Positions 27,483 to 35,036 of a stretch of DNA of 58,117 bases are shown in pieces (the stretch's first letter is position 1; each line of letters begins with the position of its first letter). The DNA is taken from assembly GCA_018222965.1 (NCBI GenBank), contig JAAEZH010000033.1, positions 1 through 58,117 on the forward strand. Direction: 5' to 3'. This stretch comes from Bacteroidota bacterium. GTDB taxonomy: Bacteria > Bacteroidota > Bacteroidia > Chitinophagales > Saprospiraceae. The notes beneath the pieces were generated by a model. It was given only the letters and a program-made list of their open reading frames with translations. It searched no databases and was not told the origin of the DNA. The translations under genes and the position numbers were made by a program.

Positions 27483-28492
27483 GTAAAAAGTGGAAAATAC
27501 TGGTTCTTACCGACCACAGCACCCACAACCCAAACAACTCGGTTTATGAATTGTGTAACGCTTTAAACAGAGATAATCGGGTTGCTCAGGTGGTGCTGGC
27601 CAGTAAAGGACATCCGGAGAACAAATCGTTTTTTGAGGAGCATGTCTCCACCTTGCTAAAAGGTGTTGAGGTCACCAAATCAATTGATTTTGACTGGGGA
27701 CAGGAGAAGCTCTCTGATCCGGACATTCCTTCCTGGGATGCCCATGCATTTAATTTTATCTGGCTTCGGTTGCCGCGACCAATTCCGGAAGGATTCTTCG
27801 ATTATTTGGAAACGGCCCTGGGAGATAAAATTATCCTGAATCGACCATCGGGCATCAACGAGTCCAGTCCGAAGTCATTTTTGCTTCGGGTACAGGAAAT
27901 TTGTCCACCCATAAAGCATTGTGAAAACCTGGAAGATATAAAAGCCTTTCAGCAACATTTTCCGATTGTTCTGAAGCCTCTCGAAGATTATGGAGGCAGG
28001 GGGATTCTGCGTGTAGAGTCGGGAAAGGTCCTTTTAAAGGAGGCGAAAATTCCTTTAGACGAATTTGCATCCAATTTGGAGGATCAATTTAATCGCGGCG
28101 GATATTTGGCCATGAAATTTTTGAAGAACGTACATCTGGGCGATAAGCGAGTTGTTGTGGTAAATGGGGAGGTAATTGGAGGTATCTTGCGCGTTCCTCC
28201 AAAAGGTTCCTGGCTTTGCAATGCTTCTCAGGGCGGTCAGGCACAAGTCGTAGAAGTTGATCCCGAAGAATATCAGATGGCAAAACTTTTGCATAGCAAA
28301 CTGGCTCCTCTTGGAGTAGCCATATTTGGGATGGATACCCTTGTAAACGACGACGGGAAGCGGGTGCTTTCCGAAGTAAATACCCTTAGTATTGGCGGGA
28401 TAGATCCTCTTGGAAGAATGAGTGGCATTCCGGCCTCCGATAAGGTGGTACAAAATATGTTGGATTTTGCTGAAACACTTAATAATAACTAA
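27479..28492 (+). CDS. Glutathione-synthetase-like ATP-grasp ligase
   Basis: The 337-residue protein has the layout of prokaryotic glutathione synthetase (GshB): an N-terminal Rossmann-like domain, then FPIVLKPLEDYGGRGILRV near residue 160 (ATP-binding Lys and Gly loop), GDKRVVVVNGEVIGGILRVP near residue 221, and the metal-binding end FGMDTLVNDDGKRVLSEVNT near 283. RimK-type ligases are also similar, so the exact acceptor is open. I see no glutamate-cysteine ligase gene nearby, and its partner is another ATP-grasp enzyme, so simple glutathione synthesis is not assured. It overlaps the previous gene by four bases and the next by one base (TAATG), which implies translational coupling. Confidence 0.8.
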   Translation: MSKKWKILVLTDHSTHNPNNSVYELCNALNRDNRVAQVVLASKGHPENKSFFEEHVSTLLKGVEVTKSIDFDWGQEKLSDPDIPSWDAHAFNFIWLRLPRPIPEGFFDYLETALGDKIILNRPSGINESSPKSFLLRVQEICPPIKHCENLEDIKAFQQHFPIVLKPLEDYGGRGILRVESGKVLLKEAKIPLDEFASNLEDQFNRGGYLAMKFLKNVHLGDKRVVVVNGEVIGGILRVPPKGSWLCNASQGGQAQVVEVDPEEYQMAKLLHSKLAPLGVAIFGMDTLVNDDGKRVLSEVNTLSIGGIDPLGRMSGIPASDKVVQNMLDFAETLNNN

Positions 28493-29487
28493 TGCACATA
28501 AACAACGATACAGTTGAAATTTTAGGAACGGAAAACCCCGTTCCGATTGTTGAGCTCCTTTCTTTGGAGAAGATGGAGCCTGGCACACAGAAGCGGTATT
28601 TCCTAAAACTCGTGGAAGACGGTCTCGGACTGCCTATCATGATACCTGTTTTGGTCGCCCGGGGCGTAAAGGAAGGGCCTGTATTGGCTGTGACTGCCGC
28701 CGTGCATGGTAATGAACTAAACGGCATTCCGGTCATTCAGCGTCTTTTTAATGATATTGACCCGGCTGTGTTAACCGGAACAATCATTGGAATACCTGTG
28801 GTCAACGTACCCGGATTTCTGCAGATGCAGCGAAAGTTTAACGACGACTTTGATTTGAATCGCCTGATGCCGGGCAATGAGTATGGCAATAATTCGGAGG
28901 TTTATGCTTATCGTTTTATGGAAAGAGCGATGCAGGGGATAGATTATCTGTTGGATTTGCATACTGCCAGTTTCGGCCGGATCAATTCTTATTACATCCG
29001 GGCAAACTGGAATGATCCCGTTAGTCGGAAACTCGCCATGCTTCAAAATCCGCAGATCATCGTAAACAGTCCGGCACCTGACAGCACTTTACGGGGCAGC
29101 ATGCAAGGGCTGGGAACCAAGGCGATAACCCTGGAAGTTGGAGATCCCAATCGTTTCCAGAAATCGCTGATACGCTCCGGTTTGGAGGGCGTACACAATA
29201 CCATAATCCATTTGGGAATGCTCGATGGCGACATCGAGCCTCCGGAAACCGATCCCGTTTTATGTAAAAAGTCTTATTGGATCTATACCGATTCCGGGGG
29301 GATTCTGCAGGTGTTTCCCCAGGTTACCCAACGGGTAAAGAAAGGGGATGAGATTGCTGTGTTGAAAAATATTTTTGGCGATTTGATCCGAAAGTTTCAT
29401 GCACCTGAAGATGGTATTGTAATTGGAAAAAGCGTACATCCTACTGCACAAACCGGCAGCCGGATTTTGCACCTTGGAATAGAATGA
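28492..29487 (+). CDS. Succinylglutamate desuccinylase/aspartoacylase family zinc hydrolase
   Basis: This 331-residue protein belongs to the AstE/AspA group of zinc carboxypeptidase-fold amidases, which cleave N-acyl amino acids. The zinc ligands are visible in AAVHGNELNG (His and Glu, near residue 68) and in LLDLHTASFG (His, near 159). TLEVGDPNRFQ near residue 214 probably carries the catalytic Glu. The C-terminal ~90 residues form the beta-rich domain usual in the family. It is coupled to two ATP-grasp ligase genes. Such pairs could make and trim an amide- or peptide-linked metabolite, or remove a tag. The in vivo substrate is not known. Confidence 0.85.
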   Translation: MHINNDTVEILGTENPVPIVELLSLEKMEPGTQKRYFLKLVEDGLGLPIMIPVLVARGVKEGPVLAVTAAVHGNELNGIPVIQRLFNDIDPAVLTGTIIGIPVVNVPGFLQMQRKFNDDFDLNRLMPGNEYGNNSEVYAYRFMERAMQGIDYLLDLHTASFGRINSYYIRANWNDPVSRKLAMLQNPQIIVNSPAPDSTLRGSMQGLGTKAITLEVGDPNRFQKSLIRSGLEGVHNTIIHLGMLDGDIEPPETDPVLCKKSYWIYTDSGGILQVFPQVTQRVKKGDEIAVLKNIFGDLIRKFHAPEDGIVIGKSVHPTAQTGSRILHLGIE

Positions 29488-29504
29488 TCCTGAAATAAAA
29501 TATC

Positions 29505-30398
29505 ATGGAAGATTTTTTTGGCAGCTATGAAAATATCGCCGCTTTTGTAGGCATCTTGGTAGGAACGGCAATTGTGGCTTCCGTTTTTAGCAGGCTGTTT
29601 CGGCGGTTTATTTTGCGATCCAGCAAGATCATGCAGAATGATCCGACCAATTATCAATTCCTGCGACATGCCATTACCGGACTGATTTACCTCCTGGGTA
29701 TTGGCTGGGCATTTTTTATGGTTCCGTCCTTTAGGGCTGTTTCAGGTTCTTTGCTTACCGGGGCAGGCATTCTGGCTGTAGTGGCTGGTTTTGCCTCTCA
29801 ACATGCCCTCAGTAATATCATGAGCGGTATTTTCATTGTGGTTTTTAAACCCTTTCGGGTGAATGATCGTTTGCGAATTCGCACCGATATCAGTGGGGTG
29901 GTGGAGGATATTACCCTTCGACACACGGTTATTCGCGATTTCGAGAATAAGCGGGTTATTATCCCCAATTCTGTCATTAGCAATGAAGTCATTGTCAATG
30001 CCGATTTTGCGGATGATAAGATTTGCAAGTTTGTGGAAATTGGGATCAGCTACGACAGCGACATCAAACAGGCCAAAAAGATTATGGAAGAGGAAGCTAT
30101 GAAGCACCCCTTGATGGTCGATGGCCGTTCCGCAGAGCAAATTAGTGAAGGAGCTCCTCTGGTACCTGTTCGCGTTTTGATGCTCGGAGATTTTGCCATT
30201 ACTTTAAGGGCATGGGTTTGGGCCAGTAATCAGGCCGAAGCTTTTGCTATGGGATGTGATCTTTTGGAAAACATTAAATACCGTTTTGATGCGGAAGGCG
30301 TTGAAATTCCATTCCCCTACAGGACGTTGGTGTTTAAGCAGCCAAAAGGAGCTGAAAGCTTTCAATCTCCAATTGATAAAAGTCAGCCGAATTCCTGA
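29505..30398 (+). CDS. MscS family mechanosensitive channel
   Basis: The 297-residue protein has an N-terminal helix (about 8-25), two further helices, and the pore-lining TM3 with the Gly/Ala pattern GAGILAVVAGFASQHALSNI near residue 86. The beta domain with FKPFRVNDRLRI follows, and then the C-terminal alpha/beta vestibule. Such channels open on membrane tension and release small solutes during hypo-osmotic shock. It starts 18 bases after the zinc hydrolase gene on the same strand and is likely co-transcribed. Association with a metabolite-synthesis cluster would fit release or control of a cytoplasmic solute, but this is inference. Confidence 0.9.
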   Translation: MEDFFGSYENIAAFVGILVGTAIVASVFSRLFRRFILRSSKIMQNDPTNYQFLRHAITGLIYLLGIGWAFFMVPSFRAVSGSLLTGAGILAVVAGFASQHALSNIMSGIFIVVFKPFRVNDRLRIRTDISGVVEDITLRHTVIRDFENKRVIIPNSVISNEVIVNADFADDKICKFVEIGISYDSDIKQAKKIMEEEAMKHPLMVDGRSAEQISEGAPLVPVRVLMLGDFAITLRAWVWASNQAEAFAMGCDLLENIKYRFDAEGVEIPFPYRTLVFKQPKGAESFQSPIDKSQPNS

Positions 30399-30517
30399 GA
30401 ATTCTCAACGCGCGTTTTCGGCCTTCCGGCTACATTGTGATGTAGAAACAATCCTATTCGCAGCCTGTAAAACCATTCCCCGAAAGGGGCAAAAACAGGA
30501 ATTTAAACAAGATTGTT

Positions 30518-30901
30518 ATGATTATCACAAATGAAATCACCTTACGCGAGGTAAAAAGTGCCTTTACAGATAAGTTCCATTATTTGAAACTGGAATTTTA
30601 TACCCGGCCTCACGAACCTGGAAAAGGCTCTCCGGCTCAGGAAGTTTTAGACGACTCCCTTTTGATCAAAGAGGTGCGCAAAACCGGTACTTCCGGGGAC
30701 CTTGAAATCATTCCGGATATGAAAGTGCGCGACCTTGAATCCCGTTTTGCCGAGGATTATGGCTTATACGCACAGGTTTTTCGACGCTCCGGTAATATCT
30801 GGATGCAAACCAGTGTTACCGATGAATGGACGTTGGAGAAGCAAAACCGCAAGGGAGGCTCTTCCGAAAAGTCCTTTCAAAGTATGCACGAAAACGACTA
30901 A
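30518..30901 (+). CDS. Conserved hypothetical protein beside universal stress protein
   Basis: This 127-residue soluble protein has no signal peptide or membrane segment. It shows an N-terminal strand-helix start (MIITNEITLREVKSAFTDKF), a central GDLEIIPDMKVRDLESRFAE and a strand YAQVFRRSGNIWMQTSVTDEWTL cut short by a polar tail. The pattern resembles small alpha/beta proteins seen next to universal stress protein genes in Bacteroidota, but I do not recognise a named family. It precedes the universal stress gene by 27 bases on the same strand. Confidence 0.7.
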   Translation: MIITNEITLREVKSAFTDKFHYLKLEFYTRPHEPGKGSPAQEVLDDSLLIKEVRKTGTSGDLEIIPDMKVRDLESRFAEDYGLYAQVFRRSGNIWMQTSVTDEWTLEKQNRKGGSSEKSFQSMHEND

Positions 30902-30928
30902 TGTTCTTTAACCAAACAAACCGGTATC

Positions 30929-31738
30929 ATGAAACGCATTGCATTTCCAACCGATTTTTCCGATACCTCTCGTAATGCTCTGGATTACGCTATAGCACTT
31001 GCGAAAGATATCGATGCCAAATTAGATATTCTTAGTGTCTATCATATTCCGATGATAGATGTTAGTCATACACCTCCGGAGCTCATTCATCGAATGACGG
31101 ATGAAAAGCGCATCGAAGTGGAGCGCTCCCTGGAGGAAATGTATGCCGAATACAAATGTGACCAACTAGGCGATTGCCATGCCGTTTATGGTGTGTTTAC
31201 TCCGCAGGAAATCACTGAATTTGTGGATGACAACAATTACGACATGATTGTTATGGGTACGCGTTCTGAGCATGGTCGAATGGACCGCCTCATGGGCAGT
31301 GTAACCACCCAGACGATGATGAATGCTAAAGTGCCCGTAATTGCGGTACCGGCTGATGCCAAATATGAAAGCATCAAACAGATTATCTATGCCACAGATT
31401 TCCGTCCGGAAGACGGACCTTCTGTAACGCAATTGATGCAATTTGCGGGTCATTTTAAAGCTGAGGTGCATTTTGTACACGTGGAAACACATCCGGAGGT
31501 TGGTGTTATGGAGGGCGTTGTCACAGTAGCTGATCACCCGGTTCCCTTTGCGGATTTCTCCATTGTAAACAGCCCTTCCGTTGAGGAGGGTCTGGACAAA
31601 TTTATGGATGAAAAAGGAGGGGATTTGCTGGCGATGTTTATTCCGCGCCGCCGCTTGTGGGAGCGTTTATTCCACTCCAGCGTCACCCGCAAAATGACGT
31701 ATCATTCTAAAACACCTCTACTGGTGTTTCACCAATAG
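30929..31738 (+). CDS. Tandem universal stress protein
   Basis: The 269-residue protein contains two UspA folds. The first (about 1-145) begins MKRIAFPTDFSDTSRNALDY and contains the nucleotide-loop pattern MGTRSEHGRMDRLMGSVT. The second (about 150-269) begins IKQIIYATDFRP and is more divergent: the typical G-x2-G-x9-G-S/T loop is replaced by a segment with IPRRRLWERLFHSSVTRKM. The first domain could bind ATP; the second may be structural. Usp proteins act in stress survival in ways that are poorly understood. A terminator follows. Confidence 0.93.
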   Translation: MKRIAFPTDFSDTSRNALDYAIALAKDIDAKLDILSVYHIPMIDVSHTPPELIHRMTDEKRIEVERSLEEMYAEYKCDQLGDCHAVYGVFTPQEITEFVDDNNYDMIVMGTRSEHGRMDRLMGSVTTQTMMNAKVPVIAVPADAKYESIKQIIYATDFRPEDGPSVTQLMQFAGHFKAEVHFVHVETHPEVGVMEGVVTVADHPVPFADFSIVNSPSVEEGLDKFMDEKGGDLLAMFIPRRRLWERLFHSSVTRKMTYHSKTPLLVFHQ

Positions 31739-31786
31739 ATAGAATTGGATTAATGAGTTATTCATATAAGGGTTGAACCTTTTTAG

Positions 31787-31823
31787 TGTGCTTGGGATAT
31801 GGGATTCCCAAGCACATTTTTTT
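31787..31823 (+). terminator. Terminator of the universal stress protein gene
   Basis: TGTGCTTGGGA and TCCCAAGCACA form an 11-bp stem followed by seven T residues. Confidence 0.9.
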
Positions 31824-31835
31824 GGCAGACGGGCA

Positions 31836-31873
31836 GAAAAAATCCCGCTCCCTGAGTTTTCAGAGAGCGGGAT
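31836..31873 (-). terminator. Terminator of the CBS-domain genes
   Basis: On the minus strand, ATCCCGCTCTCTGA and TCAGGGAGCGGGAT form a stem followed by a T run. It lies about 30 bases after the stop of the CBS gene. Confidence 0.88.
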
Positions 31874-31905
31874 ATATTGCCCCAATGAGTAACTACCGTA
31901 AGAAT

Positions 31906-32328
31906 CTATCGGAAAGCGTAGTTTAGCAGATCAAAAGGTGTGATCATGCCTTTTAGGTTTCCGGAGCTATCCACAACCGGCAGGCAGTGAAACAGGTTTT
32001 CCCGGAAATAGGAGGCAGCCAAACTAATTGGCTCGTGCTCCTTAATGGTTGCAATGGTGTCGTGCATGACCTCACTGGCCAGAAGGGAACGAAAAACAGC
32101 TTCATTATAGGCTTCTGTTTTTTCCTTCCGGAAAAAAGTAAAAGCACTTTCCAATCGGTGAAAATCCGTCTTACTAATGATCCCGACCACTTTACCGTCT
32201 TTTACGACGGGCAGATGGTGAAAGCTGTTTTCCGTAAAGATTTCCCGTACACGGGTCATCAGATCATCTGGTTTCACAAAGATGACTTCATCAGTCATTA
32301 TTTCCTTTACGGCAATATTTTTATCCAT
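31906..32328 (-). CDS. CBS-pair protein
   Basis: This 140-residue protein consists only of two CBS motifs forming a Bateman module: motif 1 (about 7-62, VKEIMTDEVIFVKPDDLMTR to GIISKTDFHRL) and motif 2 (about 86-138, ending GMITPFDLLNYA). Such modules bind adenosyl nucleotides and often regulate a partner. The 146-residue CBS gene lies 48 bases upstream on the same strand and is similar in length and pattern, which suggests duplication. The regulated partner is unknown. Confidence 0.92.
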   Translation of the reverse strand: MDKNIAVKEIMTDEVIFVKPDDLMTRVREIFTENSFHHLPVVKDGKVVGIISKTDFHRLESAFTFFRKEKTEAYNEAVFRSLLASEVMHDTIATIKEHEPISLAASYFRENLFHCLPVVDSSGNLKGMITPFDLLNYAFR

Positions 32329-32376
32329 GGTTATTTGGCTTCAAGATTTACGAATTTGGGTATCTACCTCCGACTA

Positions 32377-32817
32377 TCAATTGATTGTATCTGCAATCGG
32401 TGATTGGAAGCTGTAGGCAAGCAGGTCATGGGTCGTTACCAGACCGACCAGCTCTTCTCCTTCCACAACCGGAAGGGCGTGGAATTTGTTCGCCAGGAAA
32501 ATATCTGCGGCCAGGCCAACAGAATCCTCCGGAGTTACCGTCAATGGATATTTTGTCATAAAGTCCCGGGCTTCAAGACTTTGGTAGACTTTTTTGGACC
32601 AGGTGGGCCCGCTGCTGTCTAAGGATAAGATGTAGCTAATCCGATGAAAATCAGATTTGCTGACCATGCCCATTAATTCACCACCAGCGGTTGTAACCGG
32701 AATGTGGTGAAAAGAATGTTTGCGGAAAATATCCTGAATGGTATTGGCTTTTTCTTCCGGACGAACGCAAATAAGCGTTTTCGTCATAATTTCGGCAATT
32801 CTTTTGTTGGGATCCAT
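32377..32817 (-). CDS. CBS-pair protein
   Basis: This 146-residue stand-alone Bateman module has two CBS motifs, the first with IAEIMTKTLICVRPEEKANT and GMVSKSDFHRI, the second with ARDFMTKYPLTVTPEDSVGL and GLVTTHDLLAYSF. It shares the GxVSKxDFHR pattern with its downstream neighbour and with the third CBS protein at 37186. It is probably cotranscribed with the 140-residue CBS gene. It may bind AMP, ATP or another adenosyl ligand. The target is unknown. Confidence 0.92.
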   Translation of the reverse strand: MDPNKRIAEIMTKTLICVRPEEKANTIQDIFRKHSFHHIPVTTAGGELMGMVSKSDFHRISYILSLDSSGPTWSKKVYQSLEARDFMTKYPLTVTPEDSVGLAADIFLANKFHALPVVEGEELVGLVTTHDLLAYSFQSPIADTIN

Positions 32818-32898
32818 AATGCTTGATGATTTTTACAATACAAGTATACAGGATCATACGGTCCAACGAAATGATAATCATCAGTCTGCAGATTGACT

Positions 32899-33372
32899 TT
32901 ATTCAAGGCCTTTTTTTCGGGGATGGGGCTTCTTTTTGCCATGCCGGGCGCTAAAAACATGTTGAAACATCTTTTTTAGTTTTTCTTGTTGTTCGGCATC
33001 ACATAAGGCGCTTAACTGAAGGTAGTGATCGAGCAACATACTATCAAGTCGTTGCTGAATTTCACAGGATTTTTGAGAAAGGGCTGTAGCTGCCTGATTG
33101 CCATCCGGGTTGCCCATGGCCGACAGCATCTGCTGCCTGGTTTCCCGAAGTTCTTTGGTCAGGGGGCTGCTTTTTTCAAAAAAATGTTGGCGCAAAATTT
33201 TAAATCTATTTGCTTTTTCCGGATCCAGCCCCAACTCCTGCTCCAGCACCTTTTGGGGATCAAAGCGCCCTCTGTCTTGTTTTCTGTCAGGCCAAAAAAC
33301 AAAAAGCGTGATAGCATTCAGGAGGATCAGCAGACCAATTAACCAGGTATATTTTCCAAAGAGCCTATTCAT
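32899..33372 (-). CDS. Spy/CpxP-like periplasmic protein
   Basis: The 157-residue protein has an N-terminal membrane/signal segment (KYTWLIGLLILLNAITLFVF) and a helical remainder. The arrangement, with LEQELGLDPEKANRFKILRQ followed by long amphipathic helices and a Lys/His-rich tail (RHGKKKPHPRKKGLE), is that of the Spy/CpxP/heavy-metal-resistance (LTXXQ-like) proteins that bind unfolded proteins or metals in the periplasm. It may remain anchored, since no cleavage site is clear. It overlaps the upstream 114-residue membrane protein gene by four bases, and that gene follows the ECF sigma factor, so this is a probable regulatory operon. Confidence 0.78.
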   Translation of the reverse strand: MNRLFGKYTWLIGLLILLNAITLFVFWPDRKQDRGRFDPQKVLEQELGLDPEKANRFKILRQHFFEKSSPLTKELRETRQQMLSAMGNPDGNQAATALSQKSCEIQQRLDSMLLDHYLQLSALCDAEQQEKLKKMFQHVFSARHGKKKPHPRKKGLE

Positions 33373-33713
33373 TCTGTATCATTTGAATAGTTGACGAGGG
33401 TGAGATCATCTTCATAGATTCCCATTGGCTGATAATGTATGTAGTCCTCTGCCAGGATTTCGGCAGGCAGACTTTCGGTCCTGCTTGTCTCCATATTTTG
33501 CAACCAGGCAAAGGCATTGATCAAAAACAGCAGGCTGGCCAGCCCAAATATCCAAATCTGAGCCGGATTTCCGGAGGCGGCTTTTTCTCGAAGTTCAAGA
33601 GCTGCATTTACCCGGGAAAACATATAGGGGTTTCCATCCGGCCGTTTTAGTTGATTCAGCAGGTCCAGGCTTTTGCGCGCCTCTTTTTCAGGATTAGTAT
33701 GTGTATGCTTCAT
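33369..33713 (-). CDS. Small single-helix membrane protein in sigma-factor operon
   Basis: The 114-residue protein has a cytoplasmic N-terminus of about 50 residues, one membrane helix (about 52-72, IWIFGLASLLFLINAFAWL) and a short acidic exterior part. Position between an ECF sigma factor gene (3 bases upstream) and a Spy/CpxP-like gene (overlapping) suggests an anti-sigma or accessory role. No anti-sigma domain such as a ZAS Cys/His signature is visible, so this is inferred from position only. Confidence 0.7.
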   Translation of the reverse strand: MKHTHTNPEKEARKSLDLLNQLKRPDGNPYMFSRVNAALELREKAASGNPAQIWIFGLASLLFLINAFAWLQNMETSRTESLPAEILAEDYIHYQPMGIYEDDLTLVNYSNDTE

Positions 33714-33716
33714 GTT

Positions 33717-34295
33717 TTATTCCTCGTTTGTGTAATAGGCTTCCAGTTTTTTTCGAAGATTTCGGGAAGCTCTGTTTAGCAAGGCATCAACAGCATTTCT
33801 GTTGGAGTTCATGATAGAGGCCACTTCCGTAATCTCCAGGCCTTCTACACGGTTAAGCACAAAGGCTGTCTGTTGTTTCTCCGGCAATTCCCGAATCTTT
33901 TCAAATAAAATTTTACCGCGTTCCTGATTTTCCAGGCTTAAGCCGGGATGAAAAGAATCATCGGGTACCTGAAGGCTTTCCGCCTGATCTAATCCGATCA
34001 GGGATTTGAAAAAGGCAGCTCTTTTTTGGCGCTTTCGATACCGGATAAAGCTCAGGCATTTATTGGTTGCAATACGGTATATCCAGGTTGAAAGACTGGA
34101 AGCTTCCTCAAAGGTATCCATTGAACGAAAGACATCGACAAATACCTCCTGGCAAATATCTTCTGCATCCTGTAAATTTGAAACAAAACCCAGACAGGTA
34201 TTCAGCACTTTGGGCTGATACAAGTCTATAAGCTGTCGGAATGCTGCCTCGCTTCCCGTTTTAAGCTCCTGAATGAGTTCCGTTTGAGCAGTGAT
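33717..34295 (-). CDS. ECF RNA polymerase sigma factor with non-canonical start
   Basis: Region 2 is present: AEDICQEVFVDVFRSMDTFE near the start and STWIYRIATNKCLSFIRYRK. Region 4 has ELPEKQQTAFVLNRVEGLEI and a helix-turn-helix ending NRNAVDALLNRA. Family similarity continues upstream of the first TTG (34223): in frame I read ELIQELKTGSEAAFRQLIDL, the normal region 2.1. No ATG, GTG or TTG exists between that stretch and the in-frame stop at 34320. The proposed start is the ATC at 34293-34295 (or the ATT at 34272-34274). A sequence error or decay is the alternative. It heads a likely operon with a membrane protein and a Spy/CpxP-like gene. Confidence 0.8.
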   Translation of the reverse strand: MTAQTELIQELKTGSEAAFRQLIDLYQPKVLNTCLGFVSNLQDAEDICQEVFVDVFRSMDTFEEASSLSTWIYRIATNKCLSFIRYRKRQKRAAFFKSLIGLDQAESLQVPDDSFHPGLSLENQERGKILFEKIRELPEKQQTAFVLNRVEGLEITEVASIMNSNRNAVDALLNRASRNLRKKLEAYYTNEE

Positions 34296-34384
34296 AAGCC
34301 TGTTATTTGAACAATTGGTTTAAGGTAGTATCTGCCTGTCAGGTAATAATACCGGAAGTTATCAACCTCACTTTTCTTTTAGAC

Positions 34385-34398
34385 GCCTTTCGGCGAAT
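34385..34398 (-). repeat. Short GAAA-hairpin motif, GCC variant
   Basis: GCCTTTCGGCGAAT lies in the spacer between the divergent sigma factor and Spy/CpxP-like genes. It is identical to the copy at 1102. Confidence 0.55.
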
Positions 34399-34483
34399 TT
34401 TCTTACGCTGATTTTTTATTTAAAAACATCCGTAAGACAACAGCAGTTTTAGCATCTAAAGATATGAACGCAAAAATATAATT

Positions 34484-34906
34484 ATGAAAAAGCAAATGAA
34501 TTGGATTCCTTTTCTCTTCTTGATGGCCTTCGGCTTTAGCCCGGTTTTATTGACAGCCCAGGCAGATGGAGAAGGACCACGCAAAGGAGTACGTGCCGAG
34601 AAGCACATGGCAAAACTTACCGAAGAACTAGACCTGAGTCCGGAGCAGGTAGCAGCCATCGAAAAAATGGAAGCTGGTTTTGAAGAAGAAGAACAAGCGG
34701 TAAAAGAGCAAATGGATAAGGCACGAGCAGAACTGCGCGCCCTGCACAATGCGAAAAAAACGGAAATGGAAAAGATCCTGACAGAAGCACAAAAAGCCAA
34801 ACTCGAGGAGATGAAAAAAGAGCGCCACGAGCGTTTCAAAAAGCACCATGGCCGTAAGGGACATCATCCGCACAAAAAGCCCTACCAGCAGGAAGATCGC
34901 GGATAA
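34484..34906 (+). CDS. Spy/CpxP-like periplasmic protein
   Basis: This 140-residue protein has a signal peptide (MKKQMNWIPFLFLMAFGFSP, cleavage near the TAQA at 26). The mature part is a helical hairpin with two LSPEQ-type repeats: LDLSPEQVAAIEKME and ILTEAQKAKLEEMKKER. The tail is Lys/His rich (KKHHGRKGHHPHKKP), a possible metal-binding stretch. This is the Spy/CpxP chaperone and metal-sensing group. It is transcribed divergently from the ECF sigma operon, whose last gene encodes a similar protein, so it may belong to the same envelope-stress regulon. Confidence 0.82.
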   Translation: MKKQMNWIPFLFLMAFGFSPVLLTAQADGEGPRKGVRAEKHMAKLTEELDLSPEQVAAIEKMEAGFEEEEQAVKEQMDKARAELRALHNAKKTEMEKILTEAQKAKLEEMKKERHERFKKHHGRKGHHPHKKPYQQEDRG

Positions 34907-34930
34907 AGAATATTAGTTCCGTTTGACAGA

Positions 34931-34957
34931 AGGCCGTTCCGAAAGGAATGGCCTTTT
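34931..34957 (+). terminator. Terminator after the Spy/CpxP-like gene
   Basis: AGGCCGTTCC and GGAATGGCCT pair across a GAAA loop, with one G-T pair, and are followed by T-rich sequence. Confidence 0.85.
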
Positions 34958-35036
34958 TGATTTTTAGAGAATCTCTGAAAATTTAGGATATTAGGGGAAG
35001 AATACGATAACCCCCATTAAGAAAATCGCGACCGAA

